Shown piece by piece: positions 25,849 to 33,620 of a stretch of DNA of 41,904 nucleotides; the stretch's first letter is position 1; each line of letters begins with the position of its first letter. The DNA lies in NCBI GenBank assembly GCA_964648365.1, contig CAZYLK010000032.1:1-41904 (forward strand), given 5' to 3'. The stretch is from SURF-32 sp964648365 (GTDB lineage Bacteria; Planctomycetota; Phycisphaerae; UBA1845). Below the pieces are notes generated by a model. That model did no database searches. It was not told the DNA's origin and was given only the letters and a program-made list of their open reading frames with translations. The position numbers were made by a program, and so were the translations under genes.

Positions 25849-26006
25849 GCGGCCGCCCCTGAGCGTTGCCCGCGATCTCCGACACCAGCCGGCACGGCTC
25901 ACAGCGGAAATAGAACCGCCCATGCCACGGCTCGTCCATCTGCGGAATCCCCGCCGCGCCCGCCCGTATCGGTGTGCCGTAGACGGCTCGCGCGACGCGG
26001 GAAGGT

Positions 26007-26300
26007 AACGCAAAGGCGCAAAGGAGCAAAGGAGCGAAGGCCCAGAGGTGCGAAGGTGCGAAGGTGCGAAGGTGCGAAGGTGCGAAGGTGCGAAGGTGAG
26101 AAGGTGCGAAGGTGCGAGGGCGCGCGGGTGCAAAAGTGCGAGCGTGCGAAGGTGAGACGGTGCGGAGGCGCGACGGCGTGAAGGTGAGAAGGCGCTGAGG
26201 CGGAGGGCGAGCCACCCGCCGGGTCGCGCACTCCCCCTCCCAATCCCGTTCCTCTTCTTTCTTCTTTGCACCTTTGCCCCTTCGCGCCTTTGCGTTTCCT
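26007..26300. repeat. TIR-bounded repeat unit 3
   Basis: Left end AACGCAAAGGCGCAAAGG at 26007 and inverted right end CGCGCCTTTGCGTTTCC ending near 26300. It shares the terminal sequences of units 1 and 2 but has a different interior made of an octamer array. Confidence 0.7.
26048..26119 (+). repeat. Octanucleotide tandem array GTGCGAAG (about 9 units)
   Basis: Six perfect GTGCGAAG units (26048-26095), one GTGAGAAG, one perfect unit and one GTGCGAGG. Degenerate units continue to about 26190. Confidence 0.85.
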
Positions 26301-26448
26301 TCCGCTCTGTCCGCAGCTAACCCACTGCCCCAGCAGTAGTTGCGGATTTTCTTCACCGGCCTGTAAGAACCCCCACCCTCCGGACGGAATCCCAGTGAAG
26401 GCCAATGGGGTCTTCGAGCAGTCTGGACCTTTTCGCAGGAGAAAAGCA

Positions 26449-27483
26449 ATGTTCGCGAAGAAGATGATGACGCTGGTGATCGTGGCGGTGGTTCTGTGCG
26501 GCGGCTCGTTTGCCGAGGCCGGGGCCAAAAGAAAGGTGAAGTTCGTCAACAACACGGGCAAAGATGTCAACGACCTGCACATCGAGTTGAAGCAGGCCAG
26601 TGAAGTGACCGAGTACGATCCGTTCGGCAGCCTGCAAGGGGATGGCACGTCGAGGATCGACCTGAAGGACGGGACGGTGGCCGACGGCGACTCGGCGACG
26701 CTGAAGTTCGAGACGACCTCGAACGCGATCGAGATCAAAAAGTGGTGGTGGACGATCGACGGAAAGCGCGAAGGCAACGAGAACAAGGACAACGGGACGG
26801 GCGAACTGTCCTTCCACGGCGGCCCGGCCGCGGGCGATGGACAGCTTCTGATCGCCATCGACGGGCAGGAGCGGGTTGTTCAGCTCCGTCGCGGTTCGCC
26901 TCCGGACGTGGCTGTCCAGATCGTCGCCCTCTCCCTGCAGGGAATGGTGGATCTCGAAGGCGATCCTCTGGTCCACATGGTCCCGGCCGCTCCGAACGCC
27001 CTGCTGCTGGCTGGCAACGTCCTCGGCACGCCGGAGATCGAGTTGCACGTCGAAGTGCTGCGGCCGGACTCGCAGATGCTGATCGAGTACCGCGACACCG
27101 AGTTCCTCCCCGGCGCCTGCTGCCTGCCCCAGGGTGAGTGCATCCAGGTTCCCGACATCGCCTGTGCCGACTTCGGCGGCTCCTTCCAGGGTTCGGGCAT
27201 TATCTGCGAGTTCGTGCAGTGCGAACCGCAGAACAACTGCACCGGCCTGGAGACGCTCACCACGAAGTGCAAGACCAAAGGCTGTGGTGAGTTGCTGGTC
27301 GCGAAGCTGAAGAACGGCGCCCCGGATTCGCCGGTCACGCTCCTGGTGGACGGCCAGCCGCGGCAGGATCAGCAGACCAATCGCAAGGGTAAGGCCAAGT
27401 TCAAGGTCTGCCCGGTCGGTCCCGGACGCCACCTGGTCGAACTGGCTGGATGCGAAGTCGCGGAGGTCGTCGAGTGCCGGTAG
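26449..27483 (+). CDS. Secreted protein with GACCLP-type cysteine motif and shared C-terminal domain
   Basis: A 344-aa exported protein, function unknown. The signal peptide (KMMTLVIVAVVLCGGSFAEA) is preceded by a GGAGAA Shine-Dalgarno, which fixes the start at 26449 although the frame is open further upstream. Residues 25-210 form a beta-rich region with no recognised family (KVKFVNNTGKDVNDLHIELK). A short cysteine-rich segment follows (GACCLPQGECIQV, then CADFGGSFQGSGIICEFVQC), of a type common in planctomycete secreted proteins. The last ~80 residues are a single copy of the cysteine-framed domain also found in the three propeller proteins at 6.5-11.8 kb (CTGLETLTTKC, VTLLVDGQ, NRKGKAKFKVC, ending EVVEC). 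A strong terminator follows 36 bp after the stop, so the gene is probably monocistronic. Confidence 0.8.
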   Translation: MFAKKMMTLVIVAVVLCGGSFAEAGAKRKVKFVNNTGKDVNDLHIELKQASEVTEYDPFGSLQGDGTSRIDLKDGTVADGDSATLKFETTSNAIEIKKWWWTIDGKREGNENKDNGTGELSFHGGPAAGDGQLLIAIDGQERVVQLRRGSPPDVAVQIVALSLQGMVDLEGDPLVHMVPAAPNALLLAGNVLGTPEIELHVEVLRPDSQMLIEYRDTEFLPGACCLPQGECIQVPDIACADFGGSFQGSGIICEFVQCEPQNNCTGLETLTTKCKTKGCGELLVAKLKNGAPDSPVTLLVDGQPRQDQQTNRKGKAKFKVCPVGPGRHLVELAGCEVAEVVECR

Positions 27484-27519
27484 GCGACGAACGACGGTGA
27501 GTCAGTGACGCTCATTCGC

Positions 27520-27557
27520 GGCGGTCGGGAGGCATTCTCCCGACCGCCGTTTTCGTT
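27520..27557 (+). terminator. Rho-independent terminator after the secreted-protein gene
   Basis: A perfect 12-bp stem (GGCGGTCGGGAG / CTCCCGACCGCC) with a 5-nt loop GCATT, followed by GTTTTCGTT. It lies 36 bp past the stop at 27483 and is the clearest terminator in the window. Confidence 0.9.
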
Positions 27558-27693
27558 GCGCCCGGTCGCGGCCTGCGCAACGCCCGATGTGATCCAGGGC
27601 GATGCCGTCCGAGGGCTTGTTGACCGCGTGCGGCAGACCGACAGAATACGCGGATTGTCGAACTGGCGAGTTTCACCGGTAGAGCGAACATCC

Positions 27694-28587
27694 ATGAAGA
27701 TCGGTTTCAGCACCCTGGTCTGTCCGGGTTGGGAGTGGAACGACGTCGTCGAACAGGCGGCGGCGATGGGGTTTGACGGCATCGAGATCCGCGGGCTGCG
27801 CGGCGACTTCAACCTGCCGCTGATCCCGGCGCTGGCCGGCGATCCGCAATCCGTGCGTAAATCGATGTCGGACAGAGGCTTATCGATCATCTGCCTCTCC
27901 ACTTCCTGCACCCTTGAGGCCCGCAGGTCTCGGGATCGGACGGCGGCCAAAGCGACGGTGATGGAGTTCATCGACCTGGCGTCGGAATTAGGCTGCCGCT
28001 TCGTCAAGGTCTACGCGGGCGAGACGGGCAAGCTGGAAACGCGACAGATGACGCTCGCCCGCATCGTGGAGGGCCTCGCGGAACTGGCCCCGGCCGCGCT
28101 GCGGGCCGACGTGACGCTGCTGATCGAAAACGGCGGCGACTTCCCCGGCAGCGCCGACCTGTGGTACATCGCGGACGCGGTGGGGCACCCGGCCGTCAAG
28201 TGCTGTTGGAATCAGTGCAACGCCCTGGCCGTCCGCGAGCGGTGTACCACGTCGATTCCGCGGCTCGGGCGCAAGATCGGCATGGTCCACGTCGCGGACG
28301 CCCGGTTCGACGCCGACGGCGTCTTGCAGGAATACACCCTGCCGGGCGAGGGTGATGCACAGATCGACCGGCAGGTGGAACTGCTCCGCGGGCTCATTTA
28401 TGACGGCTACCTCGTTTTCGAGTGGCCCAAGGCGTGGATATCGTCGCTGCCAGGGCCTGAGGTCGTGCTGCCCGCGGCCGCGAAGCACCTGCGGGCCTGC
28501 ATCGATCACAAGCAGGAGATCCTCTCGGCCTACAAGGGGGACAAGAATCCGACGCGATTCCCGACTCGGCCGAAGGTCGCTCAATGA
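27694..28587 (+). CDS. Sugar phosphate isomerase/epimerase-like TIM-barrel protein
   Basis: A 297-aa member of the AP endonuclease 2/xylose isomerase-like TIM-barrel family. The family opening is MKIGFSTLVCPGWEWNDVVE, then MGFDGIEIRG. Likely metal or substrate residues include E in LLIENGGDF, H in GMVHVADARFD and E in YLVFEWPKAW. The usual Asp/His near the barrel's middle is replaced by an N-rich CWNQCNA segment. The frame is open from 27505, but the ATG at 27694 matches the family N-terminus and follows the terminator. Substrate unknown; such proteins act on sugars and polyols such as inosose or hydroxypyruvate. The membrane-protein gene follows after 45 bp. Confidence 0.85.
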   Translation: MKIGFSTLVCPGWEWNDVVEQAAAMGFDGIEIRGLRGDFNLPLIPALAGDPQSVRKSMSDRGLSIICLSTSCTLEARRSRDRTAAKATVMEFIDLASELGCRFVKVYAGETGKLETRQMTLARIVEGLAELAPAALRADVTLLIENGGDFPGSADLWYIADAVGHPAVKCCWNQCNALAVRERCTTSIPRLGRKIGMVHVADARFDADGVLQEYTLPGEGDAQIDRQVELLRGLIYDGYLVFEWPKAWISSLPGPEVVLPAAAKHLRACIDHKQEILSAYKGDKNPTRFPTRPKVAQ

Positions 28588-28632
28588 TGGCCTCGGCCAA
28601 ACCGGTATCTTGACGCAGGCGGGAGGCGGAGC

Positions 28633-30060
28633 ATGGAAGACGCCCTCCGATCGGGATTGCTGGCGACGGGCGCCGTGGCGGCCGGCGTGCTCTGGGTGCG
28701 ATTGGCGCCGGGCGGACTGACGTGGGCGGTCATCGCCGCGTTTCTGAGCATTACGGTGGCCGCGGTGGCGGTCCAGTTTCATCGCGCTCACGGCGGCGCC
28801 CTGGAAGCGGCGGGTTGGATCTGCGGCGGTCTGAGCGTCGTGTGGGCTGCGCTGTCCTGCCTGCTGAAGATGACATCGCGCGACGCCCGCGTCGCCGGCG
28901 ATGGGTGGCGCGACGCGCTCGATGTCGCGAGCGTGGCCTCGCTGGCCACCGGCCTCGGGGGGGGGATCGTACTGATTACGATCCTGGCGATGCGGCTCAT
29001 TTATCACCTGATCGCGCTGTTCGGCGGCGGGTTTATGCCGGACCACGCTCAGTACGGCTTTCGGCTGGCCATGCTCGGCCCGCTGGGCATGCTCGCTGCG
29101 GCCGCGGGCCTTTCTGCCTGGCGCACGCGACAGCGCCTGTTTGTGACGGTGTTTTTCTGGCTGGCGGTGCTGGCGGGCGCATGGACGGGGCTTGCGCTGC
29201 CGGCGGGTGCGAGCGAAGTGCTGCTGCGTCGGGCCGATCCGCTGTTGCTGCTGGTCGCCGCGTCATGCGCGCTGGCGACGGCGCTGTTTACGGTCCTCGA
29301 TGGGCGCATTCACCATTATGGGCGCTGGCGAGCCGCGTTATCGCCGGAATCCGGCCCGGCGCCCGACGCCGTGGCGCCGGGTCTGCCCGCCAGTCTTGGC
29401 GCGGTGGCCATCCTGGTGGTGATGATCTCGTGTTACCACATTCTGGTTCCGGCGTTCGACAGCCCGATGGGGTTCCGCTGGACGAACGCGGCGATGTTCG
29501 TGATCACTCTGGTCAGTGGGTGTTCGCTTCTGTACCTCTCGGCGCGACGCTGGAACCGCAACCTGTCGGACATCGGGATGGTGCTGGTCAGCCTCGCGTT
29601 GGCGTCTGCGGCGGTGGCGGTGGCGCCGAATCGCGCGGCGTTGTGGGCAGATCGTTATCCGGGCATCTTCAACGCGGTGCTGGTCGGGCTGGCGATGGCG
29701 GCGTGGCTGTGGACGTGGCTGGCGGGCGTGTGGAAGCAACAGCTTGAGGACGGCCGCGCCTGGACAACGGCGGGCCGGATGATCCCGTACGCGGAGCGCG
29801 TGTCGTTCATGATCGCGGCGCTGGCGCTGCTGGTGTCGGTCATGATGGCGGTGTGGCCGAAGCTGCCGACCATTGCAGCGCAGGACGATACGTTCGGTCG
29901 CTTCACGGCGGGTCTGGCGGGCGACCTGCTGCTTCTCTGGGTCGCGCTGTGGTGCGGTCGGCGCGTCGGCCGCACGACGTTTCAGGCGCTGGCCGGGCTG
30001 GCGCTGATTTCGCTGATGGCGTTCGTCGTCATCCGGGCGCAGCCGTTTATGGCGAAGTGA
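28633..30060 (+). CDS. Polytopic membrane protein of unknown function
   Basis: A 475-aa very hydrophobic protein with roughly a dozen predicted membrane helices and no recognised family. Examples are LTWAVIAAFLSITVAAVAV, ALWVTVFF-type central helices and, at the end, LAGLALISLMAFVVIRAQPF. Histidines and charged residues cluster in loops (GGGFMPDHAQYGFR, LDGRIHHYGRW) and might bind a cofactor or metal, but nothing diagnostic is seen. A GGAGGCGGAGC Shine-Dalgarno supports the ATG. A G9 run at 28957 is in frame. The dtd start follows 6 bp after its stop, so they are probably cotranscribed. It could be a transporter, oligosaccharide-unit flippase or assembly factor; none can be supported. Confidence 0.75.
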   Translation: MEDALRSGLLATGAVAAGVLWVRLAPGGLTWAVIAAFLSITVAAVAVQFHRAHGGALEAAGWICGGLSVVWAALSCLLKMTSRDARVAGDGWRDALDVASVASLATGLGGGIVLITILAMRLIYHLIALFGGGFMPDHAQYGFRLAMLGPLGMLAAAAGLSAWRTRQRLFVTVFFWLAVLAGAWTGLALPAGASEVLLRRADPLLLLVAASCALATALFTVLDGRIHHYGRWRAALSPESGPAPDAVAPGLPASLGAVAILVVMISCYHILVPAFDSPMGFRWTNAAMFVITLVSGCSLLYLSARRWNRNLSDIGMVLVSLALASAAVAVAPNRAALWADRYPGIFNAVLVGLAMAAWLWTWLAGVWKQQLEDGRAWTTAGRMIPYAERVSFMIAALALLVSVMMAVWPKLPTIAAQDDTFGRFTAGLAGDLLLLWVALWCGRRVGRTTFQALAGLALISLMAFVVIRAQPFMAK

Positions 30061-30066
30061 CCGTCC

Positions 30067-30516
30067 ATGCGAGCCGTCGTACAGCGTGTAGCTTCGGCGT
30101 CCGTGACTGTTGCGGGCGAGGTCCGCGCTGCGGTTGGGCGCGGCCTCCTGGTCTACGTCGGGGTGGCCGCGGATGACGCGCCGGCCGATGCGGTGTACCT
30201 TGCGGACAAGACGGCCGGTCTGCGGGTCTTTGCCGACGGCGACGGGCGGATGAATCGCAGTGTCGTGGACGTCGGCGGCGAAATCCTGGCGGTCAGCGCT
30301 TTTACCGTCATGGCGGATGCGCGTCGCGGGCGGCGTCCATCGTTCGACCCGGCCGCGCGGGGTGACGTAGCCATCACTCTGTACGACGCCTACTGCGCCG
30401 CCCTGGCGAACCTCGGTATATCGCCCGCCAGGGGCGTTTTCGGCGCGGACATGATGATCGAGAGCATCAACGACGGTCCGGTGTGCGTGCTGCTCGAATC
30501 TCGACGCCTGTTCTGA
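30067..30516 (+). CDS. dtd: D-aminoacyl-tRNA deacylase, altered active-site motifs
   Basis: DTD removes D-amino acids (and glycine) mischarged on tRNA. The 149-aa product has the family length and start (MRAVVQRVASASVTVAGEV), ADARRGRRPSF and GVFGADM. The two catalytic motifs differ from consensus: the usual SQxxT reads SAFT (S77, A78, T80 in E. coli numbering), and the NxGPVT motif reads NDGPVC (G137-P138 kept, Thr140 to Cys). The Gly-Pro pair that enforces chiral proofreading is therefore intact. The enzyme may be active with altered efficiency or specificity. It starts 6 bp after the membrane protein gene and 14 bp before the TIGR03790 gene. Confidence 0.9.
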   Translation: MRAVVQRVASASVTVAGEVRAAVGRGLLVYVGVAADDAPADAVYLADKTAGLRVFADGDGRMNRSVVDVGGEILAVSAFTVMADARRGRRPSFDPAARGDVAITLYDAYCAALANLGISPARGVFGADMMIESINDGPVCVLLESRRLF

Positions 30517-30530
30517 GGAGCGGCCGCATC

Positions 30531-32224
30531 ATGGTAAACCTTTCACGCCGAGAACTGCCTGTCGCGCGGGTGTCGCGTTCCGCGTGCAGTCGCCGTTTGC
30601 GGTCCGCGCTGCCGATGGCGGCGGCCTTTCTGCTCGTTCTGTCGATCGGCGTGCCGGTCGCGGGTGCGCCTCCCCTGGCCGCCGACGAACTGATGCTGCT
30701 GTGCAACAAGAACTCGGAAGCGTCGCGCAAGCTGGCGGACACCTACGCCGAACTCCGGCAGGTTCCGGCTCAGCAGCGGCTGGAACTGGATCTGCCGACG
30801 GCGGAGTGGATCAGCCGGGACGTGTATGACGACGCCGCGGCCGCGGTTCGCAAAGTGTTGCAGGAAGCGCCGTGGGGTGAGCGGATCCGCTGCATCGCCG
30901 TGTTCTACGACGTGCCGCTCAAGGTCGGTCCGCGAAAGGCGGGAGACAACGACGCTGCGCTCCGTGTTCGGGTTGAGGATCTTCTCAAGCAGGCGCTGCA
31001 GCGTCTTCGCGACGCCGTGTCGACTCTGGAGACGCAAGCGGGCCTTCACGGCTCGCCTCTGGCTGACGCTTCGCTGGAGGAGGTGGCCCGGCGCTATCTG
31101 GCGGCGCGAACCGCGCGGGCCGGACAGGTAGAGAAGCTCGACGGCGATGACCGCGAGATCGCCAACCGATCACTGCTCGACTACGTCCTCCGCTGCGAGG
31201 GCCGCACCGCGATGGTGCCGCTGATTCTGGCGAACGCGTCCGATCCGGCCAGCGGTCGGGCGGAAGCCGAAGCGCTGGCTCGGCAGGCGATGCAGGTGCG
31301 CCTCGACATCGAATCGGCCCGCGGTCGGATTGAAGCGATCGACGATTATCAGCAGGCGATGCAGGCGTCGCTGGAGTGGTTCGGCCTGCTGAACACGGCC
31401 GTGATGCTCGGCGAAGACGTCTACCGGTTTGAGACCGACCAGACGCACGCTTCCTTCGACAGCGAGCTTTCTCTGGTTCGGGGGGGGCGCACAACCTTTA
31501 CCGCTGGAAGGACAACCCGCTCCGCATCGGCGGCGCGGGCCTGCCGCCGGAGCCGGCGCCGGTGATCATGGTCGCGCGGCTCGACGGCCCCACGCCCGCG
31601 GTGGCCGAGCGGATGATCCGTGACGCGGTTGCCGTTGAAGCGGCCGGGCTTAAGGGCGAGTTCTATATCGACACGCGCGCGATCCGATCGAACGACGCCT
31701 ACGGCGACTACGATCGCGACCTGCTTGATCTGTACTATCTGGCCCAGGATCTGCCCGACCTCCGCGCCATCCTCGACAACAAGTCGGACGTGTTCGCCGT
31801 CGGAACCTGCCCGAACACCGCTCTGTACGCGGGCTGGTACAGCGTGGCCAAGTACGTCCCCGCCTTCACGTTCAATCGCGGGGCCGTGGCGGTGCATATC
31901 GCCAGCTTCGAGGCCAAGAGCCTGCACAACGCCGACAAGACGTACTGGTGCCCCGGGCTTCTCCGCGACGGCGCGGCCGCGACGTTCGGACCCGTCGAGG
32001 AGCCCTATCTGCACACGTTTCCCAAGCCGACGCTCTTTTTTGGCACACTCCTGACGGGTCGGTATTCACTGGTCGAGTGCTACTACTTCGCCAAGCCCTA
32101 CAATTCGTGGCAGTTCACGCTGCTGGGTGATCCGCTTTATCGACCGTTTGCGACGAACCCGCAGCTTACCGAGGAGAAGCTGATCGCGTTTCTGAAGCGG
32201 GAAGATACAGAGGCGAAGGAGTGA
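30531..32224 (+). pseudogene. TIGR03790 family secreted protein, interrupted by a one-base frameshift in a poly-G run
   Basis: Two frames together make one protein. The first (from ATG 30531, GAGGAG Shine-Dalgarno) has a signal peptide (MAAAFLLVLSIGVPVAGA) and the TIGR03790 opening MLLCNKNSEASRKLADTYAE, IAVFYDVPLKVG. Its frame fails at the G8 run 31480-31487. Downstream the homologous reading resumes one frame over: AHNLYRWKDNPLRI, then MVARLDGPTPAVAERMI and so on to 32224 (SWQFTLLGDPLYRP). A ninth G would restore a 564-aa protein. It may be a sequencing or assembly error, real inactivation, or slippage. The family is of unknown function and exported. It probably forms an operon with dtd and the membrane protein upstream. 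Confidence 0.85.
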
Positions 32225-32289
32225 CGTGTGCCGGATCTATTTGATCCCTGTCACCGTGCAGATTCATAGCGAGGACGGAGTCGGAAACT

Positions 32290-32320
32290 TCGCGCGGGCT
32301 GAAGCCACGCGGCTCGGTGT
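32290..32320 (-). repeat. Dispersed imperfect palindrome (family C), copy 2 (inverted)
   Basis: CGCGGGCTGAAGCCACGCGG is the reverse complement of the 554-588 element apart from single bases, and keeps the single-base bulge. It lies between the convergent TIGR03790 gene and the small membrane protein gene and could act as a transcript end for either, but no T-tract follows. Confidence 0.7.
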
Positions 32321-32371
32321 CGGTGCGACCAGTCGCCGTTGAGTTGGCGGCCCGCGTGATTCGTGGCGCGG

Positions 32372-32695
32372 CTACGGACTCACCAGCGCTGCCGCCGCGT
32401 CGCCGGCCGGTGTGACGGGTGATGTCAGAACGAGGAAATAGACGATGCCGACCGCGATGAGCGTGAATGTGATCCCCACCTTTGCCTGCAGCCGCTGCGC
32501 GTCGATCGCCTCATCGCCGCTGGGTTCCTTGCGAAGGAGCCAGAGCGTGACACATGCCAGCCACAGCGCGGCCGGGGCGCCGACGTAGAGCAGGCCGGGC
32601 AGCGTCAACTCGGTGAAGGCCGCGGGCGTCAGCAGCATGGCGATGGCCAGAATCAGGCAGGCGAGCCCCACCCACACGCTGCCCAGCGCCATCAT
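32372..32695 (-). CDS. Small membrane protein translationally coupled to speB
   Basis: A 107-aa protein with about three membrane helices (VWVGLACLILAIAMLLT, GLLYVGAPAALWLACVTLWLL, VGITFTLIAVGIVYFLVLT) and a polar loop (RKEPSGDEAIDAQRLQAK). The ATG at 32695 overlaps the speB stop in ATGA, which sets the start and suggests translational coupling; the frame is open further upstream only as a shadow of speB. No family recognised. Its position suggests it is made together with the ureohydrolase, but no functional link is known. Confidence 0.75.
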   Translation of the reverse strand: MMALGSVWVGLACLILAIAMLLTPAAFTELTLPGLLYVGAPAALWLACVTLWLLRKEPSGDEAIDAQRLQAKVGITFTLIAVGIVYFLVLTSPVTPAGDAAAALVSP

Positions 32696-33606
32696 GACGG
32701 GCGCTCCGCGGCGCCGGTCGCGGCCGCCTTTCCCGCCGCTGCCGATTGAACGTAGCAGATCAGCTTGTATGCCAGCCGCGCCGCCAGAAACTCCGTCACG
32801 GCCTGCCCGTCGATGGGCAGCACCTCGACGATGTCGGCCGCGACGATGCGGCGTCGCTCGGCCGTGCGGCGCAGGAGCGTCGTGACCTGATACCAGTCGA
32901 GGCCGCCCGGCTCGGGCGTGCCGGTGCCGGGGGCATACGCCGGGTCGAAGCCGTCGATGTCGACGGTGACGTAAACGTGCTCGCCCAGGCGCTCGATCGC
33001 CTTGTCGATCCACTCGTCGCCGCGGCGGCAGTCGCGCGCCATGAATGGCCGGACCTCGGACGTTGCGAGAAACTCGTGTTCTTCGAGGCAGACGTTGCGG
33101 ATGCCGACCGGGACGATGGTCAGTCCCATGTCGACCACGCGGCGCATGACCGAAGCGTGAGAATACTTCGTGCCCTGATACGCCTCGCGCAGGTCAAGGT
33201 GCGCGTCGATCTGCAGCACGCTGACGCTGCGGTAGCGATCCCTGGCCGCGCGGATCAGCGCGGACGAGACGCCGTGTTCTCCGCCCAGGCCGAGGACGAA
33301 TTTGCCATCGTCATGGATGCGGCGGGCGGCGTCATAAATGCGTCCGTGCATGCCGTCCGGGCCGGACATGACCGGCGCCACCGGATCGAGCGTGACGATC
33401 CCGGCGTCGTAGAACTCCGCACCCAGCTCCTCGTCGAACAACTCGACCTCCCGCGATGCGTTGATGATGGCGCCCGGGCCATTCCGCGTGCCGACCTGGT
33501 AACTGGTGGTCGAATCGTAGGGAATCGGCAGCACCGCGAAGGCCGCCTTGTCGTAGGCGTTTTCGTCCGGCGGCAGCGCCAGGAATGTGAAGGGCGAGGT
33601 TTCCAT
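32692..33606 (-). CDS. speB: Agmatinase/ureohydrolase family protein
   Basis: A 304-aa ureohydrolase, which hydrolyses a guanidino group to urea. All binuclear manganese ligands are visible: H111 in LGLGGEHGVS, D134/H136/D138 in QIDAHLDLR, and D216/D218 in VDIDGFDPAYAPGTGTPEPG. The N-terminal IPYDSTTSYQVGTRNGPGAI is typical of agmatinase-type enzymes rather than arginases. Agmatine to putrescine plus urea is the most likely reaction, feeding polyamine synthesis; guanidinobutyrase or formimidoylglutamase activity cannot be excluded. It overlaps the downstream small membrane gene by 4 bp. Confidence 0.9.
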   Translation of the reverse strand: METSPFTFLALPPDENAYDKAAFAVLPIPYDSTTSYQVGTRNGPGAIINASREVELFDEELGAEFYDAGIVTLDPVAPVMSGPDGMHGRIYDAARRIHDDGKFVLGLGGEHGVSSALIRAARDRYRSVSVLQIDAHLDLREAYQGTKYSHASVMRRVVDMGLTIVPVGIRNVCLEEHEFLATSEVRPFMARDCRRGDEWIDKAIERLGEHVYVTVDIDGFDPAYAPGTGTPEPGGLDWYQVTTLLRRTAERRRIVAADIVEVLPIDGQAVTEFLAARLAYKLICYVQSAAAGKAAATGAAERPS

Positions 33607-33620
33607 AGGGCGTCAGGCGG

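Larger units (their letters stand above)
25327..26448. other. 1.1-kb repeat-filled non-coding region
   Basis: No supported gene. Three successive units are each bounded by inverted copies of an AACGCAAAGGCGC / GCGCCTTTGCGTT-like end. The first two units are direct repeats at a 268-bp spacing, and the third contains an 8-bp tandem array. Open frames across the region are products of the repeats. Confidence 0.75.

Noticed and set aside
26048..26119. Octamer array as CRISPR or origin iterons
   Set aside because: The unit is 8 bp without spacers, and no replication protein or AT-rich stretch is near; it is a simple tandem repeat.
24907..26271. A 454-residue minus-strand frame across the repeat region
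   Set aside because: Most of it translates the AACGCAAAGG and octamer repeats (strings such as LRTFAPSHLRTFAP), and it runs antisense into the ABC-F gene.
25327..26448. Insertion sequence
   Set aside because: Terminal inverted repeats are present, but no transposase frame or clear target-site duplication was seen.
27505..27693. N-terminal extension of the TIM-barrel isomerase
   Set aside because: The upstream frame runs through the terminator stem at 27520-27548 and has no family similarity.
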